This document shows, piece by piece, positions 1 to 11,960 of a stretch of DNA of 59,283 bases. A model generated the notes under the pieces. That model ran no database searches and was not told where the DNA came from. It worked only from the letters and a program-made list of their open reading frames with translations. Source of the stretch: Calycina herbarum (lineage: Eukaryota; Ascomycota; Leotiomycetes; Helotiales; Pezizellaceae). Positions within the stretch are counted from its first letter, which is position 1, and every line of letters begins with the position of its first letter. The stretch spans positions 1-59,283 of the forward strand of contig LLEY01000269.1 in the NCBI GenBank assembly GCA_001414485.1. The letters are read 5' to 3'. Made by a program: the position numbers and the translations under genes.

Positions 1-146
1 AAGAGTCCTTTGTACACCGCATCCGTATTCCGTATACGTATATACAAAGAGTCCTTTGTACACCGCATACGTATTCCGAATGCGTATATACAAAGAGTCC
101 TTTATACACATGTGTATATAACTAGGTTCTGGGACGTCTACCCAGG

Positions 147-177
<31 letters not shown>

Positions 178-238
178 TATAAACATAATTTATACCCTTG
201 ACTTCTGCCTTCTGCCCTCTTGCGTGACCATTTTAACA
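1..238 (+). mobile_element. LTR1 (copia-type LTR), truncated by window start
   Basis: Right-hand part of the repeated copia-type LTR called LTR1 here. It has two 46-bp repeat units around the palindrome CAAAGAGTCCTTTG, then the TATACACATGTGTATA palindrome, a (CA)n tract and the terminal sequence ending TTTTAACA at 238. Sense is assigned from the copia element whose 3' LTR lies at 7246-7870. The right flank is CTTAT. The left half lies outside the window, or corresponds to the copy at the window end (see the terminal-overlap finding). Confidence 0.8.
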
Positions 239-857
239 CTTATAAACTATTAGAGCTAGATCTCTATTCTTAGGAGTTTTTAAGATCGTAATCTTCTTAT
301 ACTTCTTATCTTCTTTATATCTAGGTTTCTAGCTAAGAGTATTAGCTTAAGTATTTAATATTCCCTTTATATATCGAATAACGATGTTAAAACCTTCTAA
401 TATTTCTAACTATCTAGCTAACTATCTAGTCGTAAGTTCCTTAGTTGTTATAAACGTTCTAATGTTCTTATAGTCAGATAAAACTATAACTTAGTATTTT
501 ACTAGCTATAAATAGATTCTCTAGTATTCTAAAGCTAATACTATAGTAAGTAATTCTTTGTCGAAGATACTATAGTTTTACTATACTAGGTTAAATGTTT
601 TAGAATAATATATAATAGATATAAGTTTTCCTTTATTATTTAGTTATAAGTAAATCGTATCTACTGCCGTGTCTAAGGCGTCCGTTTTAATCGTACTAGG
701 TTTCTCTATATTAAAATCGTATAGAATAGGTTTTTCTACGAACCTTGCTTTAATCCTCTAAAAAGCGTTCTTAGTCTATTTATTCTATATAAACTTAATA
801 GTCTTTTTTACTAGTACTAATATTAGTTTAGTAATCTTTATATAGTCTTAGATAAAC

Positions 858-1314
858 TGTTAAAATGGTCACGCAAGAGAGCAGAAGGCAGAAGTCAAGG
901 GTATAAATTATATGTATATGTGTGTGTGTATATATGTGTGTGTGTATATATGTGTGTGTGTATATATGTGTGTGTATGTGTGTATATGTCCTGGGTAGAC
1001 GTCCCAGGACCTAGTTATATACACATGTGTATAAAGGACTCTTTGTATATACGCATTCGTAATACGTATGCGGTGTATAAAGGACTCTTTATATATACGT
1101 ATGCGGAATACGCTACAAAACGCCACTTCCGTAAACGGAATACGTATGCGGAAGTATATGTAATTAATATACAAAACTTAACGCGTTGCTCTAGAGTGCT
1201 CTAGACACATCAGAACCACGAGGTCACGTGATATTCTGACTAAGCTTAACTTTTAGGTCTATATACACTTAAGCACTTATGTCTAAGTATACTAGATACT
1301 AATATATTATTATA
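858..1314 (-). mobile_element. Solo LTR1 with target duplication TAAAC
   Basis: A 457-bp LTR reading TGTTAAAATGG to TTATTATA on the plus strand. It is flanked by exact 5-bp duplications TAAAC (853-857 and 1315-1319), which marks a clean insertion followed by loss of the element body. It contains the (TG)n tract, the TCCTGGG/CCCAGGA stem, the TATACACATGTGTATA palindrome, 46-bp repeat units and the TTCCG/CGGAA stem. It is the short form, lacking the A/T-rich segment of about 80 bp found near the other end of the long forms. Confidence 0.85.
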
Positions 1315-2877
1315 TAAACGGATAATAAAAGTTTATAAATCTAAGGAAGGACTGTATATCCTTAATATTCTCTAGTAATTTCTAGTTTAGAATGTCTTAG
1401 ATCTTTACTAGATCTATTTCTATTTTCTCTAGTCTAAATACCTATCCTAGGAAAAGTGTCCGAGTTACTTCGAACTTGTATTTTAAGAGTTTAAGACAGG
1501 AATCTATCTTAAGTAGTCGACGTAGAACCTCTCTTATATATCTCTTATATTCCTCTTCTTTTTCTAAGAAGATTAGAATATCGTCTAAATAATAGATTAC
1601 TATTACTCTTAGAAGATCTCTTAAAATATTATTATTCTATCTCTAATATATAGCTAGTATAACCATATATTTATAAAGATCTAATAGTAAGGCGAATACT
1701 ATTTTCTATTCGTCTTTAACTTTTATTTATATAAGTTTATAAGCGTTTTATTAATCTAGTTTTATAAATCGTACTACTTTATCTAACTTGTACTATAAGT
1801 ATTAGCTAACTAGTAGTAGATAAGCGTCCTTAACTATAGCGTAATTTACTTCTTAGTAATTAATATATACTCTCCTATCTAAGTCGTCTTTTTTTCTTAA
1901 TAATAAGTATATTTAAGGTAATTAGTAACTTAGATTTTCTAATATATCCCTTCTTAATACCTTCTCTTATATAACTTTCTATTTTCTATAGGCTTTTCTA
2001 GTTATACAACCGAAGCTTCTGCTTCGAGAAGTAATAACCCTCCTTTATCTTAATCTTATAATCCTATAGGTGATGTTCTAGTAAGGCTTGTAAGTCTTCT
2101 AGGTTTTCGAACAAAGCCTCGAATTCTCTATACTATAGAGGTATTTCGTTATCAGCTGTTCTACTAACCTATAGAGGACCCTAGACAAGGTGTTCTAGTA
2201 TATTAAAAGAGGTAGTACTAACCTCGTTCTAGCCTTATAGTTAAAATTATAAACCTATATAATTATATCGACTAAAGGTTATTATCTAAGCCTTCTAGTT
2301 AATATCTAGATTATATTCCTAAATCTATAGTATACTAAGTATCGCTTTCTTACCTTCTATTTTAATAATATTAAATTATATATCTAAGTAATATCCTTCG
2401 ATATTAACTTTTATTAGAATAGTTTACTAGTTAATAATCCTATCTTAGTAAGTAACGTCTGTTCTATTAACCACCTCTAGGCAGTATAGCTTTATACCTT
2501 TAATTAGAACGTTTAGCTTCTTTAGAGCTATTAGAGAAAGGAAATTACCCGTCGTTCTAGAGTTAATTAGAACTCGGAGTTCCTTTCCTCTTATCTTTAC
2601 TATTACTATAAGTTGATTTTCTCTAGTAGTAGTATAAATTTCTAGTTTAATATAATAAACCTTAAATATTCGTTTACTAGTATCTCCTTTCTAAGAACTT
2701 AGAAAGAATATTACCTTTTTATTTTTAGAAAAGGCTACCTTATAAATCAGACTATCTTTTATAGTTCTCTTAGGTCTTAGAAGAGTTCTAATAAAGTATC
2801 TCTCTATTAACTAATCTAATATAGTACGTGGTTTATAACAAACCTATTTAATAGTTTCCTCTTATAAGATTTTAGTA

Positions 2878-4010
2878 ACGTGATCTATCACCGAGCTGCG
2901 TATATCACCGAGCTACGCACTTTTACCGACTTCTACTACTTTAAAATATAATAAATCAACTATAATAATAGATAAAACTTATTAGTCTTCGGATTCTAAT
3001 AAGCTAGATATATCTATAAGTTCTTAATAAGTTTGCGTATTATAACTAGTCTTTCCGTAAGTACTATAACGTTACGTAGTCGAAATCCCTTTCTTACGAT
3101 TTACCCTTCTAAAGCGCTTATCGCGTTATATCTGCTTATTTACTTCGTCTTAAGCTATAATATCGTATATATCCTCTATAGTAAGTATACCTTCTTAACG
3201 GATACGATTCTTTTTAGCTCTACGACGCTTAGAAAGTGCCTTATTTACTGCTCGAAGTATATATAGCTCGGTATTGATAAGAGTTAATTTATAAGCTAAA
3301 CGCTCTATACCTTACTATCGCCTATTCTCGATTACCTAGTTGAACTGCCTTACTCTTGCCACGTTGATTAGCATAAGTAATAACTATTCTAGGACAGATT
3401 TAACCTATTATAAAGCCGGTCTTATTAAAGTTATAGAAATCGCTATCTACTATATTATATTTCGCCTATATATTCTCTACTAGTCGAAACCACGTACTAA
3501 TTAACTTAGGATCTTCGTATAAGGCTCTTTAAAAGTTGTAAACGCGATTGAAACACGTCTTTAGCTCTAGTTGTCGAACTACGAATCGTTCTACCTAGCG
3601 CTTTCTAACGCGTTTTACTTCGCGTACCTCGAGGAGGTAATTCGCTATATCTTCTATATTAACTAGCCGAGGCGAAAACCCTCTAGAAACTTGATCAAAT
3701 ATATATCGAATAATTATTTCCTTTTCTAATTTCGTCAGCTTTAAACAATTAGGTTTAGTATTGCTATAAGAAGGTCAGCTGTTTATTCTAAGACGAAGAG
3801 TAGATTTAGGAACTTTATAGATTTTTATAGCGTTTCTATAGCTTAATTTTCGTTTAGATGTTTAAATAGCTTTAATAGCTAATATAATTCGTACTTCTTA
3901 AGTTTAGACTTATATTATAGAAGAAGAAAACGCGTGTTAAAGTAGTAGGGTAGTAAATTCGGTAAAAGTGCGCAGCTTAGTAATATACGCAGCTCGGTGA
4001 TAGATCACGT
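2878..4010 (-). mobile_element. pogo/Fot1-like DNA transposon, internally deleted
   Basis: Inverted repeats start ACGTGATCTATC at both ends, and the element sits between TA dinucleotides (2876-2877 and 4011-4012). The empty site is visible in the paralogous gypsy near 21705, which confirms the TA duplication. The minus strand encodes a decayed DDE transposase. The block around 3460-3290 reads like the family's 'YNFDETGF' motif (here YNFNKTGF, D to N and E to K), and the C-terminal Ala/Lys/Arg-rich block lies near 3250-3130. At 1133 bp it is shorter than the 1859-bp relative at 23332-25190, so the middle is partly deleted. Stop codons make it inactive. Confidence 0.8.
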
Positions 4011-4396
4011 TAACCTATTATTTATCTTCTATTAGTTAATAAAATTCCTAGATTAGAGCAGCCTAGAGGTTTACTTAAATAACTCTAAATATCTACTAAT
4101 TATCTAATCCTTTAAATAATATCGCTATTCTCTTTTCTACCTTTAGTATCTAATACTTTTTATTAATCTCTAACTTATAATCTTAACTAGGTAGGTAGGT
4201 AGTAATATCTAACTTCGGACATCCGTCGTATTTGTCGAAATCTTTTAGATAATACTATTCCTATTTAGTAGTATTATCTTTTAAATTAGTAACTGTCTAT
4301 AAGTCTCCTTCTTCTAGGTAGTTATTTAGTACTATCTATTCTAGTCCTAGTTCCTTAAATTCGATAGTTTCTCTACTAGTAACTAGGCTAACTATA

Positions 4397-4858
4397 TATT
4401 ACGAATCACGTACTAACACGTAACTAGATAAAGTCTAGGCGACGTCCTAATAGGACAAACACTATTATAACCTTAGAAAGAAGAAAGGATTGAATATAGT
4501 AAAATATATAATCCTTAGATCTTATTATAGTTATATTATATAACTCGGTTAGTAGTAGTTAGGTAATAGAGTCCTGTTTTAAGAAGCTCTAGAAATAGAG
4601 TCGGACTCTATCTTCGAGACTCCTGCTAAGTAAGACTCTAATATTAACAGAAGGTTCTATATAAGACTAGTACGTCTACTATTAGATAGGAGCTTCGTAC
4701 TTAACTTTAGTTATTAATCTTATTATCTTATTTAACATCTTTAATATAAGTAACGAGTTTACTTCTAAGTAAACAATCTAGCGTATCTGTACTTCTTACT
4801 TATATACTAACCTTCGAGACTTAGTTATCTTTATTTAGTTCGTTTAAGTTTCGTTATA
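4397..4858 (+). mobile_element. Gypsy A LTR (5' LTR of plus-strand copy)
   Basis: Begins TATTACGAATCACG (from TGTCACGAATCACG or TGTTACGAATCACG) and ends GTTTCGTTATA. It matches the intact solo LTR at 26414-26840 in the opposite orientation. CpA to TpA changes account for most differences, including the terminal CA to TA. The left flank CTATA is not repeated beyond the candidate partner LTR at 12132-12575. Confidence 0.8.
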
Positions 4859-7245
4859 CTTTAAGCACCTGCTTAGAAGTTCAGTCGCTATAGCCTTAGT
4901 AACCCCCGCCGTAGCAGCTAGCTCGAATACTAGTCGAGTCAACGTTGTAGGAATATCTAGAAGCGTAATCGGAAGAACACCTACTAGTATACAGTCAACT
5001 AGGAACGACGACAATGTTAGTATACTAGACGCCCCCGAGCTCTACAAGGTCGAAGTACTTAAGTCTATTAAAGTTAAGATACTAGATACGTATTATAGGA
5101 AGTATAAGGAACTCGACTTATTTCTTCTCTAAATAGACATCTACTTCAACTTTAATTCTAATAAATTCGAAGGTAATTATAATTTATAAACTATCTTTGC
5201 TATCTTCTATCTTAGAGAATTAGTATTAGAATAGGCTTAGCTATATTTAGAGGATTTCTTTAAGAATAAGAATAAAGATAGAAAGATAGAATTAACTAAG
5301 ATTATATTTAAGTCTTAGAGAGGATTTAAGACAACTATTAGAAAAGTCTTTAGAGACTTCGATACGATTTAAACTGCTATATATAAGCTTTTAGAATTAT
5401 ACTAGACCGGATTAGTAATAGATTATACTAATGAATTTCAACGCTATAGAACGAAGTTAGAGTAGAATACTATTACTCTTATAGAACTCTTCTATAGAGG
5501 ATTAAAGGTATATATTTATAAGAAAATAGCTAAATAGAATATATAATTCTTAACTATTATAGGTATAATTAAGGAAGTTATTTAGTTAGATAACCGCTTA
5601 TATAAATTTAAGAAGAGTAACCTTAGATATAGGGAGAAGAGTAAAGAGATAGGAAAGTAGAAACACTTATACGCTAAATATAGTAAGGAGGTAAACGCTA
5701 TATAAAAGAAAACCTTTCTAAAGAAAGAAGGATTTTCTTAAGAAGAGCGAAATCGTCGACGCGAGTAAAACTTATATTATAACTACGGCCTTCTTAGTTA
5801 TAGAGTAAATAAGTATAGTAAGAAGAAAGACTCTAAGAGAAAGAAGCAAATTAATACTACTATTTAATAATAAGTAGCTTTAACCGATCGTATTAAACTT
5901 ATAGACAAGGAACTTAAAGCACGAGGATATAGAACCTAGATTAAAAATAACAAAGAAATTAGTAGTATATAAGATACTAATAATAATAGAGATCTACTTC
6001 TTAAAGAAAATTATAATATATAATTAGTAATAGAATCTAAGTAATATCTTTAAGTAGAATATAAATTACTACTATCGACTAGTTCTTTGGAAATATTAGA
6101 CTTATCTTCTAGTTTAGAAAGAGAGGTTAGGAATAAGGACTCTAAAGTTAGAGAAACTTAGGCCTTTCTTAGAATATTCGAATAAGGAAATTAATAGACA
6201 TATATAGATAGTTAGAAGCTAGACTTCTAGAGTCCTTATACTATACGAGGGGTTAATCTAACTATCTTAATAATATATATAGTTATAAGAAATAACTCTA
6301 AAATAATAACTCTAGTTAGTCTAATTACTAGGTAAGAAACTATTAAGGAAAAAGAATTATAAGTATAGATAACTATAAGTTAAGGAACCTACCTATTCTA
6401 AAATAGAGGATATATAGAAAGTATATAATATTTTAGAAGAAACTAGTATATAGACATAGTAAGTCCTAATAGGATTTAAAAGTTAAATTAAAACCTCTTT
6501 TCTTAGAATAATATCTAAAGACGTTATATTAGAAGAATTTAAATAATATATCGTAGTTATATTAATTAGAAATAATAAGCTAGTATTTAGAAAATACAGT
6601 TTATAGAAGTTGTTTAGTATACTATTCTAAGAGTAAAGAGAGCTCGATATTACTAAATAAGCTAAAACAGAACTAGAAGAATGTTACTACCTCTTAGTAG
6701 AAGAACTATAGTTTACTAAAACAGTTTAAGAAATAATAACATAATAGATATAATATAAACTAAGTCTAACTATAGACTAGTTATTATAGAAACAGTTTAA
6801 AGGAATATTACTAGAACCTACTAGAATAGTAGAATATTATTAGATATATAAGGTAGCTTTATCTAATAAGAAAGGAGTAGTATTCTTTCCTTAGTCTTAG
6901 ATTTAGACAGTTAAGGAAAAAAACTTAAGAGATTATATATTTAAGGTTTAATATCTAAGACTAGAGATAAGTATACTAGAGGCCACTTTAGACTATCTAT
7001 ATATAAGAGAGTTATAGTCTATAGAAACTATTAAGAAAACTGATTATAGATAGGTCTAATATAGATGTAAAAAAACACTAAAACAATTTATAGGAAAAAC
7101 TCCTAAGACTATAAGAATTATAAAATATTAATTAATATATAAGGTAGTATACGTAAACTAGGAAAGAGTAAGATTCTTTCTATAGTATAGGAGTAAAGAA
7201 GGATAAAAATTTAATTAAGAGAATCGATCCTTCAAAGTCTAATAT
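4859..7245 (+). pseudogene. Gypsy A gag and start of pol, RIP-degraded
   Basis: Colinear with 33572-35955 of the complete gypsy A. The gag region includes a former CCHC zinc knuckle near 5755-5830, now NLYYNYG..SYRVNKYSKK, in which Cys and His codons have become Tyr through G-to-A changes. Many TAG/TAA stops interrupt the frame, so it is non-functional. The sequence stops at 7245, where a copia LTR begins. The matching continuation (protease, RT, RNase H, first part of integrase, about 2.6 kb) is missing from this locus, and the gypsy resumes only at 10746 in the integrase. Confidence 0.75.
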
Positions 7246-7870
7246 TGTTAAAATGGTCACGCAAGAGGGCAGAAGGCAGAAGTCAAGGGTATAAATTATA
7301 TGTATATGTGTGTGTGTATGTGTGTGTGTGTATGTGTGTGTGTGTATGTGTGTGTGTGTATGTGTGTGTATATGTGTCCTGGGTAAACATCCCAGGACCT
7401 AGTTATATACACATGTGTATAAAGGACTCTTTGTATATACGTATACGGAATACGTATGCGGTGTACAAAGGACTCTTTGTATATACGCATTCGGAATACG
7501 CATACGGTGTACAAAGGACTCTTTGTATATACGTATGCGGAATACGCATGCGGTGTACAAAGGACTCTTTATATATACGTATACGGAATACGCTATAAAA
7601 CGCCACTTCCGTAAAACGGAATACGTATGCGGAAGTATATGTAATTAATATACAAAACTTAACGCGTTGCTCTAGAGTGCTCTAGACATATCAGGACCGC
7701 GAGGTTACGTGGTATTCCGACTAAGCTTAACCTTTAGGTCTATATACACTTAAGCACGTATGTCTAGGTATACTAGATACTAATATATAAATTATTTATA
7801 AAGTATTTTCTTTAGGTATTAATTACACTTAATCTCTTATATTTATAGTATTTATTTATATATTATTATA
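7246..7870 (-). mobile_element. LTR1, 3' LTR of a minus-strand copia element
   Basis: Long form of LTR1. Immediately to its right the minus strand carries the purine tract CGAGGGAA, and beyond it a copia RNase H. This is what a 3' LTR with its polypurine tract looks like, and it fixes the LTR's sense direction: TATAATAAT at the 5' end, TTTTAACA at the 3' end. The left flank AATAT belongs to gypsy A. It carries several 46-bp units and long (TG)n runs. Confidence 0.8.
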
Positions 7871-8792
7871 TTCCCTCGTAAGATAGATATATACTTGTAC
7901 TATATTTAGCTTATATATAAATTAACTTAGACGAAGATTTAAAGTAGTAATAAACTTATCATGCTTTACTTTATCTAGTCCTTTTGTAAAGCCATCGGCT
8001 ATTTAGTCTTTTGTGCTCATATATATAAGCCTTACTTGGTTACTAGTTATAGTGTCTCTTATAAAGTAATATGTAGTATCTATATATTTACTTCTTTTAT
8101 GAAATTCAGGATTATTAGCTAGTTTTAAAGCTGATTCGCTATCTGTTAATAGAGTAGGTATAGTAGTATTATTATTAGAGTATATAAAGTTATTAAAATA
8201 ATCTACTAAGTTATTTAAATAGATAATCTCTTTTATAACTTCTTTATAAGACATATATTCAGCCTTACAGCTAGATAAGGCAACAGTCTTTTATAAAGTC
8301 GTATTCCAACTAATAATACAGTTTCTTATAAAAGTAATATAGCCACTAGTACTCTTTCGACTTATTATATCTCCTCCCTAATCAGCGTCGGTAAAGGCTT
8401 TTAGATCTAGAGTAGTCTCTAGTTTATTATCTATGTTACTATAGTATAATCCTAGTGTAGGTTTATTATTTAGATATTTCCATATCCTTTCTAAGGCTCT
8501 AAAGTGATCTATACTAGGATTAGACATAAACCTAGCACATCTATTAACCGTGTAGGTAATATCAGGTCTACTTTTAGTACTAAGATATATTAGAGACCTT
8601 ATTTATTATTAGTATAAATGAATATCTTCTTTAGTAGCCTGGTCTTCATTTTTGTCTAATTTTAGCGCTAGTTCTACAGGAGTAGTTACAGGAGTTAAAT
8701 TAGTTTTATTAAACTTAGCTTTAATATTAGCTAAGTATTTAATTTGATTTATAGTAAGTACTTGGTTATTAATATTATGCTTTATTTCTATA
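7871..8792 (-). pseudogene. Ty1/copia reverse transcriptase C-terminus and RNase H
   Basis: The minus strand has an 83-codon open stretch (8254-8003) with the copia RNase H core: TDSESALKLANNPEFHKRSK followed by the YIDTTYYFIRDTI block. This corresponds to the family's 'D..aA..la.np..h.rtKHIDi.yHf.re' pattern. Upstream (8780-8400) lies the RT thumb and connection region, colinear with 16903-17110. The RNase H is less mutated than most sequence here. The 5' two-thirds of the element are absent; an LTR1 in the opposite orientation (8793) cuts it off. Confidence 0.8.
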
Positions 8793-9368
8793 TATAATAA
8801 TATATTAGTATCTAGTATACTTAGACATAAGTGCTTAAGTGTATATAGACCTAAAAGTTAAGCTTAGTCGGAATACCACGTGACCTCGCGGTTCTGATGT
8901 GTCTAGAGCACTCTAGAGCAACGCGTTAAGTTTTGTATATTAATTAAATATACTTCCGCATACGTATTCCGTTTACGGAAGTGGCGTTTTGTAGCGTATT
9001 CCGTATACGTATATATAAAGAGTCCTTTGTACACCGCATGCGTATTCCGCATACGTATATACAAAGAGTCCTTTGTACACCGTATACGTATTCCGAATAC
9101 GTATATATAAAGAGTCCTTTATACACCGCATACGTATTACGAATGCGTATATACAAAGAGTCCTTTGTACACTGTATACGTATTCCGAATGCGTATATAT
9201 AAAAGAGTCCTTTGTATACATGTGTATATAACTAGGTCCTAGGACGTCTACCTAATACACACACACACACACACACACACATACACATACATATACATAT
9301 ATATATATATATTTATACCCTTGACTTCTGCCTTCTGCCTTCTGTCCTCTTGCGTAACCATTTTAACA
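8793..9368 (+). mobile_element. LTR1, opposite orientation to adjoining copia
   Basis: Reads TATAATAATATATTAG to TTTTAACA on the plus strand, with four 46-bp units between 9000 and 9210. The left flank CTATA lies in copia pol; the right neighbour is another LTR. The flanking pentamers differ, so this is not a simple solo-LTR insertion. Confidence 0.75.
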
Positions 9369-9874
9369 GTAATTAATACCTAAAGAAAATACTTTATTAT
9401 AAATAATTTATATATTAGTATCTAGTATACTTAGACATACGTGCTTGAGTGTATATAGACCTAAAAGTTAAGCTTAGTTAGAATATCACGTGAACTCGCG
9501 GTTTTGATGTGTCTAGAGCAACGCGTTAAGTTTTATATATTAATTATATATACTTCCGTACACGTATTCCGTTTACGGAAGTGGCGTTTTATAGCGTATA
9601 CTGTATACATATTCCGTATACGTATATACAAAGAGTTCTTTATACACCGCATACGTATTCCGAATACAAAGAGGCCTTTATACACTGTATACGTATTCCG
9701 TATACGTATATACGAAGAGTCCTTTATACACATGTGTATATAACTAGGTCCTAGGACGTCTACCTAGGATATATACTCACAGATACATATACACACATAT
9801 ATATACATATATATACACACATAATATACATGCTTGTCTTCTATCTTTTGTCCCTCTTACGTGACCATTTTTAT
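9369..9874 (+). mobile_element. Mosaic LTR: LTR1 body with LTR2-type 3' end
   Basis: Starts inside the A/T-rich end of LTR1 (TAATTAATACCTAAAG) and follows LTR1 through the 46-bp repeats. From about 9765 it switches to the sequence typical of the second subfamily: CTTGTCTTCTATC, TTTGTCCCTCTTACGTGACC, then TTTTTATA. The LTR2 copies at 45346 and 58499 carry the same tail. Probably a recombinant or a transitional subfamily. Confidence 0.6.
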
Positions 9875-10251
9875 AGTATAGAAGATATAGCTAATTTTAT
9901 CTTTAAATCGTAGAAGAGAAGACGCGTCGGTAAGCTCTAAGTATATCGATTTATATAATAATAACCACATCTTAAGACTTGTTTTAATCGCGTTTATGAT
10001 TTCTAAAGAGCCTTATACTAAGATCTAGAGCTAATCAGCGCGTGGTTTCAACTTATTATAAATATACGAGCGAAGTATAGGGTTTTAAACTACGACTTTT
10101 ATAACTTTGATAAAACCGGGTTTATAATAGGTGTTATTTGTCCTAGAATAGTTGTTACCTATATAGATCGGCGTAGTAGAGGTAAGGTAGTTCAGCTAGG
10201 TAATCGGGAATAGGCTATAGTAATTACTTGTATTAATAGAGAGAGCTTAAG
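9875..10251 (+). pseudogene. pogo/Fot1-like transposase fragment
   Basis: The plus strand encodes a piece of a DDE transposase with the motif DFYNFDKTGFIIG near 10085-10130. It is followed by a VVTY..RRSRGK block and the VQLGNRE segment, as in the pogo/Fot1 group. No terminal repeats are present; both sides are LTRs. It retains the first catalytic Asp region but is too short to be functional. Confidence 0.7.
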
Positions 10252-10745
10252 TGTTAAAATGGTCACGCAAGAGGGCAGAAGGCAGAAGTCAAGGGTATAA
10301 ATTATGTGTATATGTGTGTGTGTATATGTGTGTGTGTGTATGTGTGTGTGTGTATGTGTGTCCTGGGTAAACATCCCAGGACCTAGTTATATACATATGT
10401 GTATAAAGGACTCTTTGTATATACGCATTCGGAATACGTATGCGGTGTACAAAGGACTCTTTGTATATACGTATTCGGAATACGTATACGGTGTACAAAG
10501 GACTCTTTGTATATACGTATGCGGAATACGTATGCGGTATACGCTATAAAACGCCACTTCCGTAAACGGAATACGTATGCGGAAGTATATGTAATTAATA
10601 TACAAAACTTAACGCGTTGCTCTAGAGTGCTCTAGACACATCAGAACCACGAGGTCACGTGATATTCTGACTAAGCTTAACTTTTAGGTCTATATACACT
10701 TAAGCACTTATGTCTAAGTATACTAGATACTAATATATTATTATA
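10252..10745 (-). mobile_element. LTR1 between pogo fragment and gypsy A
   Basis: TGTTAAAATGG to TTATTATA. The left flank TTAAG belongs to the pogo fragment and the right flank TAAAT to gypsy A integrase. The pentamers disagree and the two flanks come from different elements, so this copy marks a rearrangement junction. Confidence 0.75.
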
Positions 10746-11517
10746 TAAATAAAGGAAACGAACGTATAAACTAAGTAGTTAAGATATACCTTTGTTATTA
10801 TATAAACTACTAGTAAAACAACTAAGTAGAACTGCTGTCTTTAGTATAATTTGCCTATAATAGTTTAGTAATAGAAACGACACTTATTATACTATTCTAT
10901 ACTAACTTTAGGTATAAATTAGTATTATATCGAGAACTACTATCTATAACTATTAATAATTAGCTCGCTTATATTTAGATCTTGAAAATTAAAAGTCTAT
11001 ATAAAGAACTTATAAAAGACTTATAATTCGTAGCTAAGAGAAATACGTACTACTATAACAAACGACGTAGTTAGAAGCTATCGCTAAAAGAGAGAGATAA
11101 AGTCTACTTAGTACGAAAGAATATTAATATAAAAAGACCTAGTAATAAACTAGACTATAAAAAACTTAGACTATTTAAAATTAAACACGTTAAGAGACCT
11201 TTAAATTATAAATTAATACTACTATAGATAATAAATATCTATCTAGTATTCTATATATCTCTACTCGAACTAGTACTACTAGGAGCCTTACTAGCTCTGT
11301 TTATAGAAATTTAACTAGTAAACTTAAACACTGAATATAAAGTTAAGAGAATTCTTAATTATAAACTTATTAGAGGATAAGTTAAGTACTTAATTAAATA
11401 GTTAGATTATCTATGCTTAGAAAATACTTAGAAGCTAAAAAGCAACCTTAACTATTACTTAGAGAAACTTTAGAAGTTCTACTACTAAAACCTAGGGTTA
11501 TCTACATCTTATAGTTA
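10746..11517 (+). pseudogene. Gypsy A integrase C-terminus and chromodomain
   Basis: Colinear with 38555-39329 of the complete gypsy A. It includes the LYISLLEL-type junction motif ('hVSLLEP' in active relatives) near 11260 and the chromodomain (about 11330-11500). The chromodomain presumably directed integration into heterochromatin. Trp and Gln codons are now TAG. It is the 3' part of the element whose 5' part ends at 7245, or of a second copy joined through copia LTRs. Confidence 0.75.
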
Positions 11518-11960
11518 GGAGGAAAGACTTTAAAAAAATGTAAATCAAGAGCGGGGTCGGACTCGATAAGAGGTAATAAGGCTACTAGCTAGGTAACCTC
11601 TACTTCTTTCTTTTCCTTCTCTAGCTGCTCCTCCTTCTCTTTCTTTTCCTTCTCTATAGCTTTATCTAGCTTATTCAAAGATAAAAGCCCGTACTATAGT
11701 ATCTCTCGCTTATACTTGTCTAAGAAACGCTATTATTTCCTAAGATAAAGGATTTTCACTATCGCTTCCTCTTCCTCCGCTTGAAGCTTCTTCTATTACT
11801 TATTAAAAGATTCCTAGAACTAAAGAGAGAGGGCCTTATTCCGTTTCTTAATATCGTAAGACTTACTATAAAGAGTATAAGTAGAATATTTATCACCTAC
11901 GGTAATATACTACTAGATAGCTCTTTTAGAGGTATTTGTATAATAAGTATAAGAACGTAT
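11502..11960 (-). pseudogene. Antisense Cys-rich/coiled-coil ORF of gypsy A (copy 2)
   Basis: Reads leftwards as 153 codons in one frame, closed by a TAG at 11504-11502 in the same place as the other copy. The start codon is now ATA (11960-11958), where the copy at 39813 has ATG; this is the TpG-to-TpA change expected from RIP. The N-terminus keeps the pattern of a Cys cluster with Cys replaced by Tyr (KYSTYTLYSKSYDIKK), then about 100 residues rich in Glu/Lys/Gln, including KKLQAEEEEAIVKILYL and EKEKKEKEEQLEKEKKEVEV. The C-terminus is ESDPALDL. In-frame stops are TAG/TAA only. Function unknown; a DNA- or RNA-binding accessory protein is one guess. Confidence 0.6.

Larger units (their letters stand above)
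239..4396 (-). pseudogene. Ty3/gypsy pol remnant (family A'), RIP-degraded
   Basis: Reading leftwards this encodes, in order, a divergent capsid-side region (4396-4013), a retropepsin-like stretch near 2600-2500, reverse transcriptase (about 2200-1320) and RNase H (857-239). Blocks around 2190 and 250-420 match the complete gypsy A at 36400 and 37800 on the opposite strand, so the family is recognisable. The capsid-side part differs from gypsy A, hence the label A'. All frames are broken by TAG/TAA. It is interrupted by a solo LTR at 858-1314 and by a pogo element at 2878-4010, each with its target duplication. The right end abuts a plus-strand gypsy LTR at 4397. It is non-functional. Confidence 0.75.

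Noticed and set aside
7245..7598. Open frames of 60-125 codons in every LTR1 copy, with repeating GLFVYTHSEY/GVQRTLCIYV peptides
   Set aside because: They arise because a 46-bp repeat read three times cycles through all frames without stops, on both strands. The (TG)n tract adds CVCVCV runs. No start context or conserved boundary.
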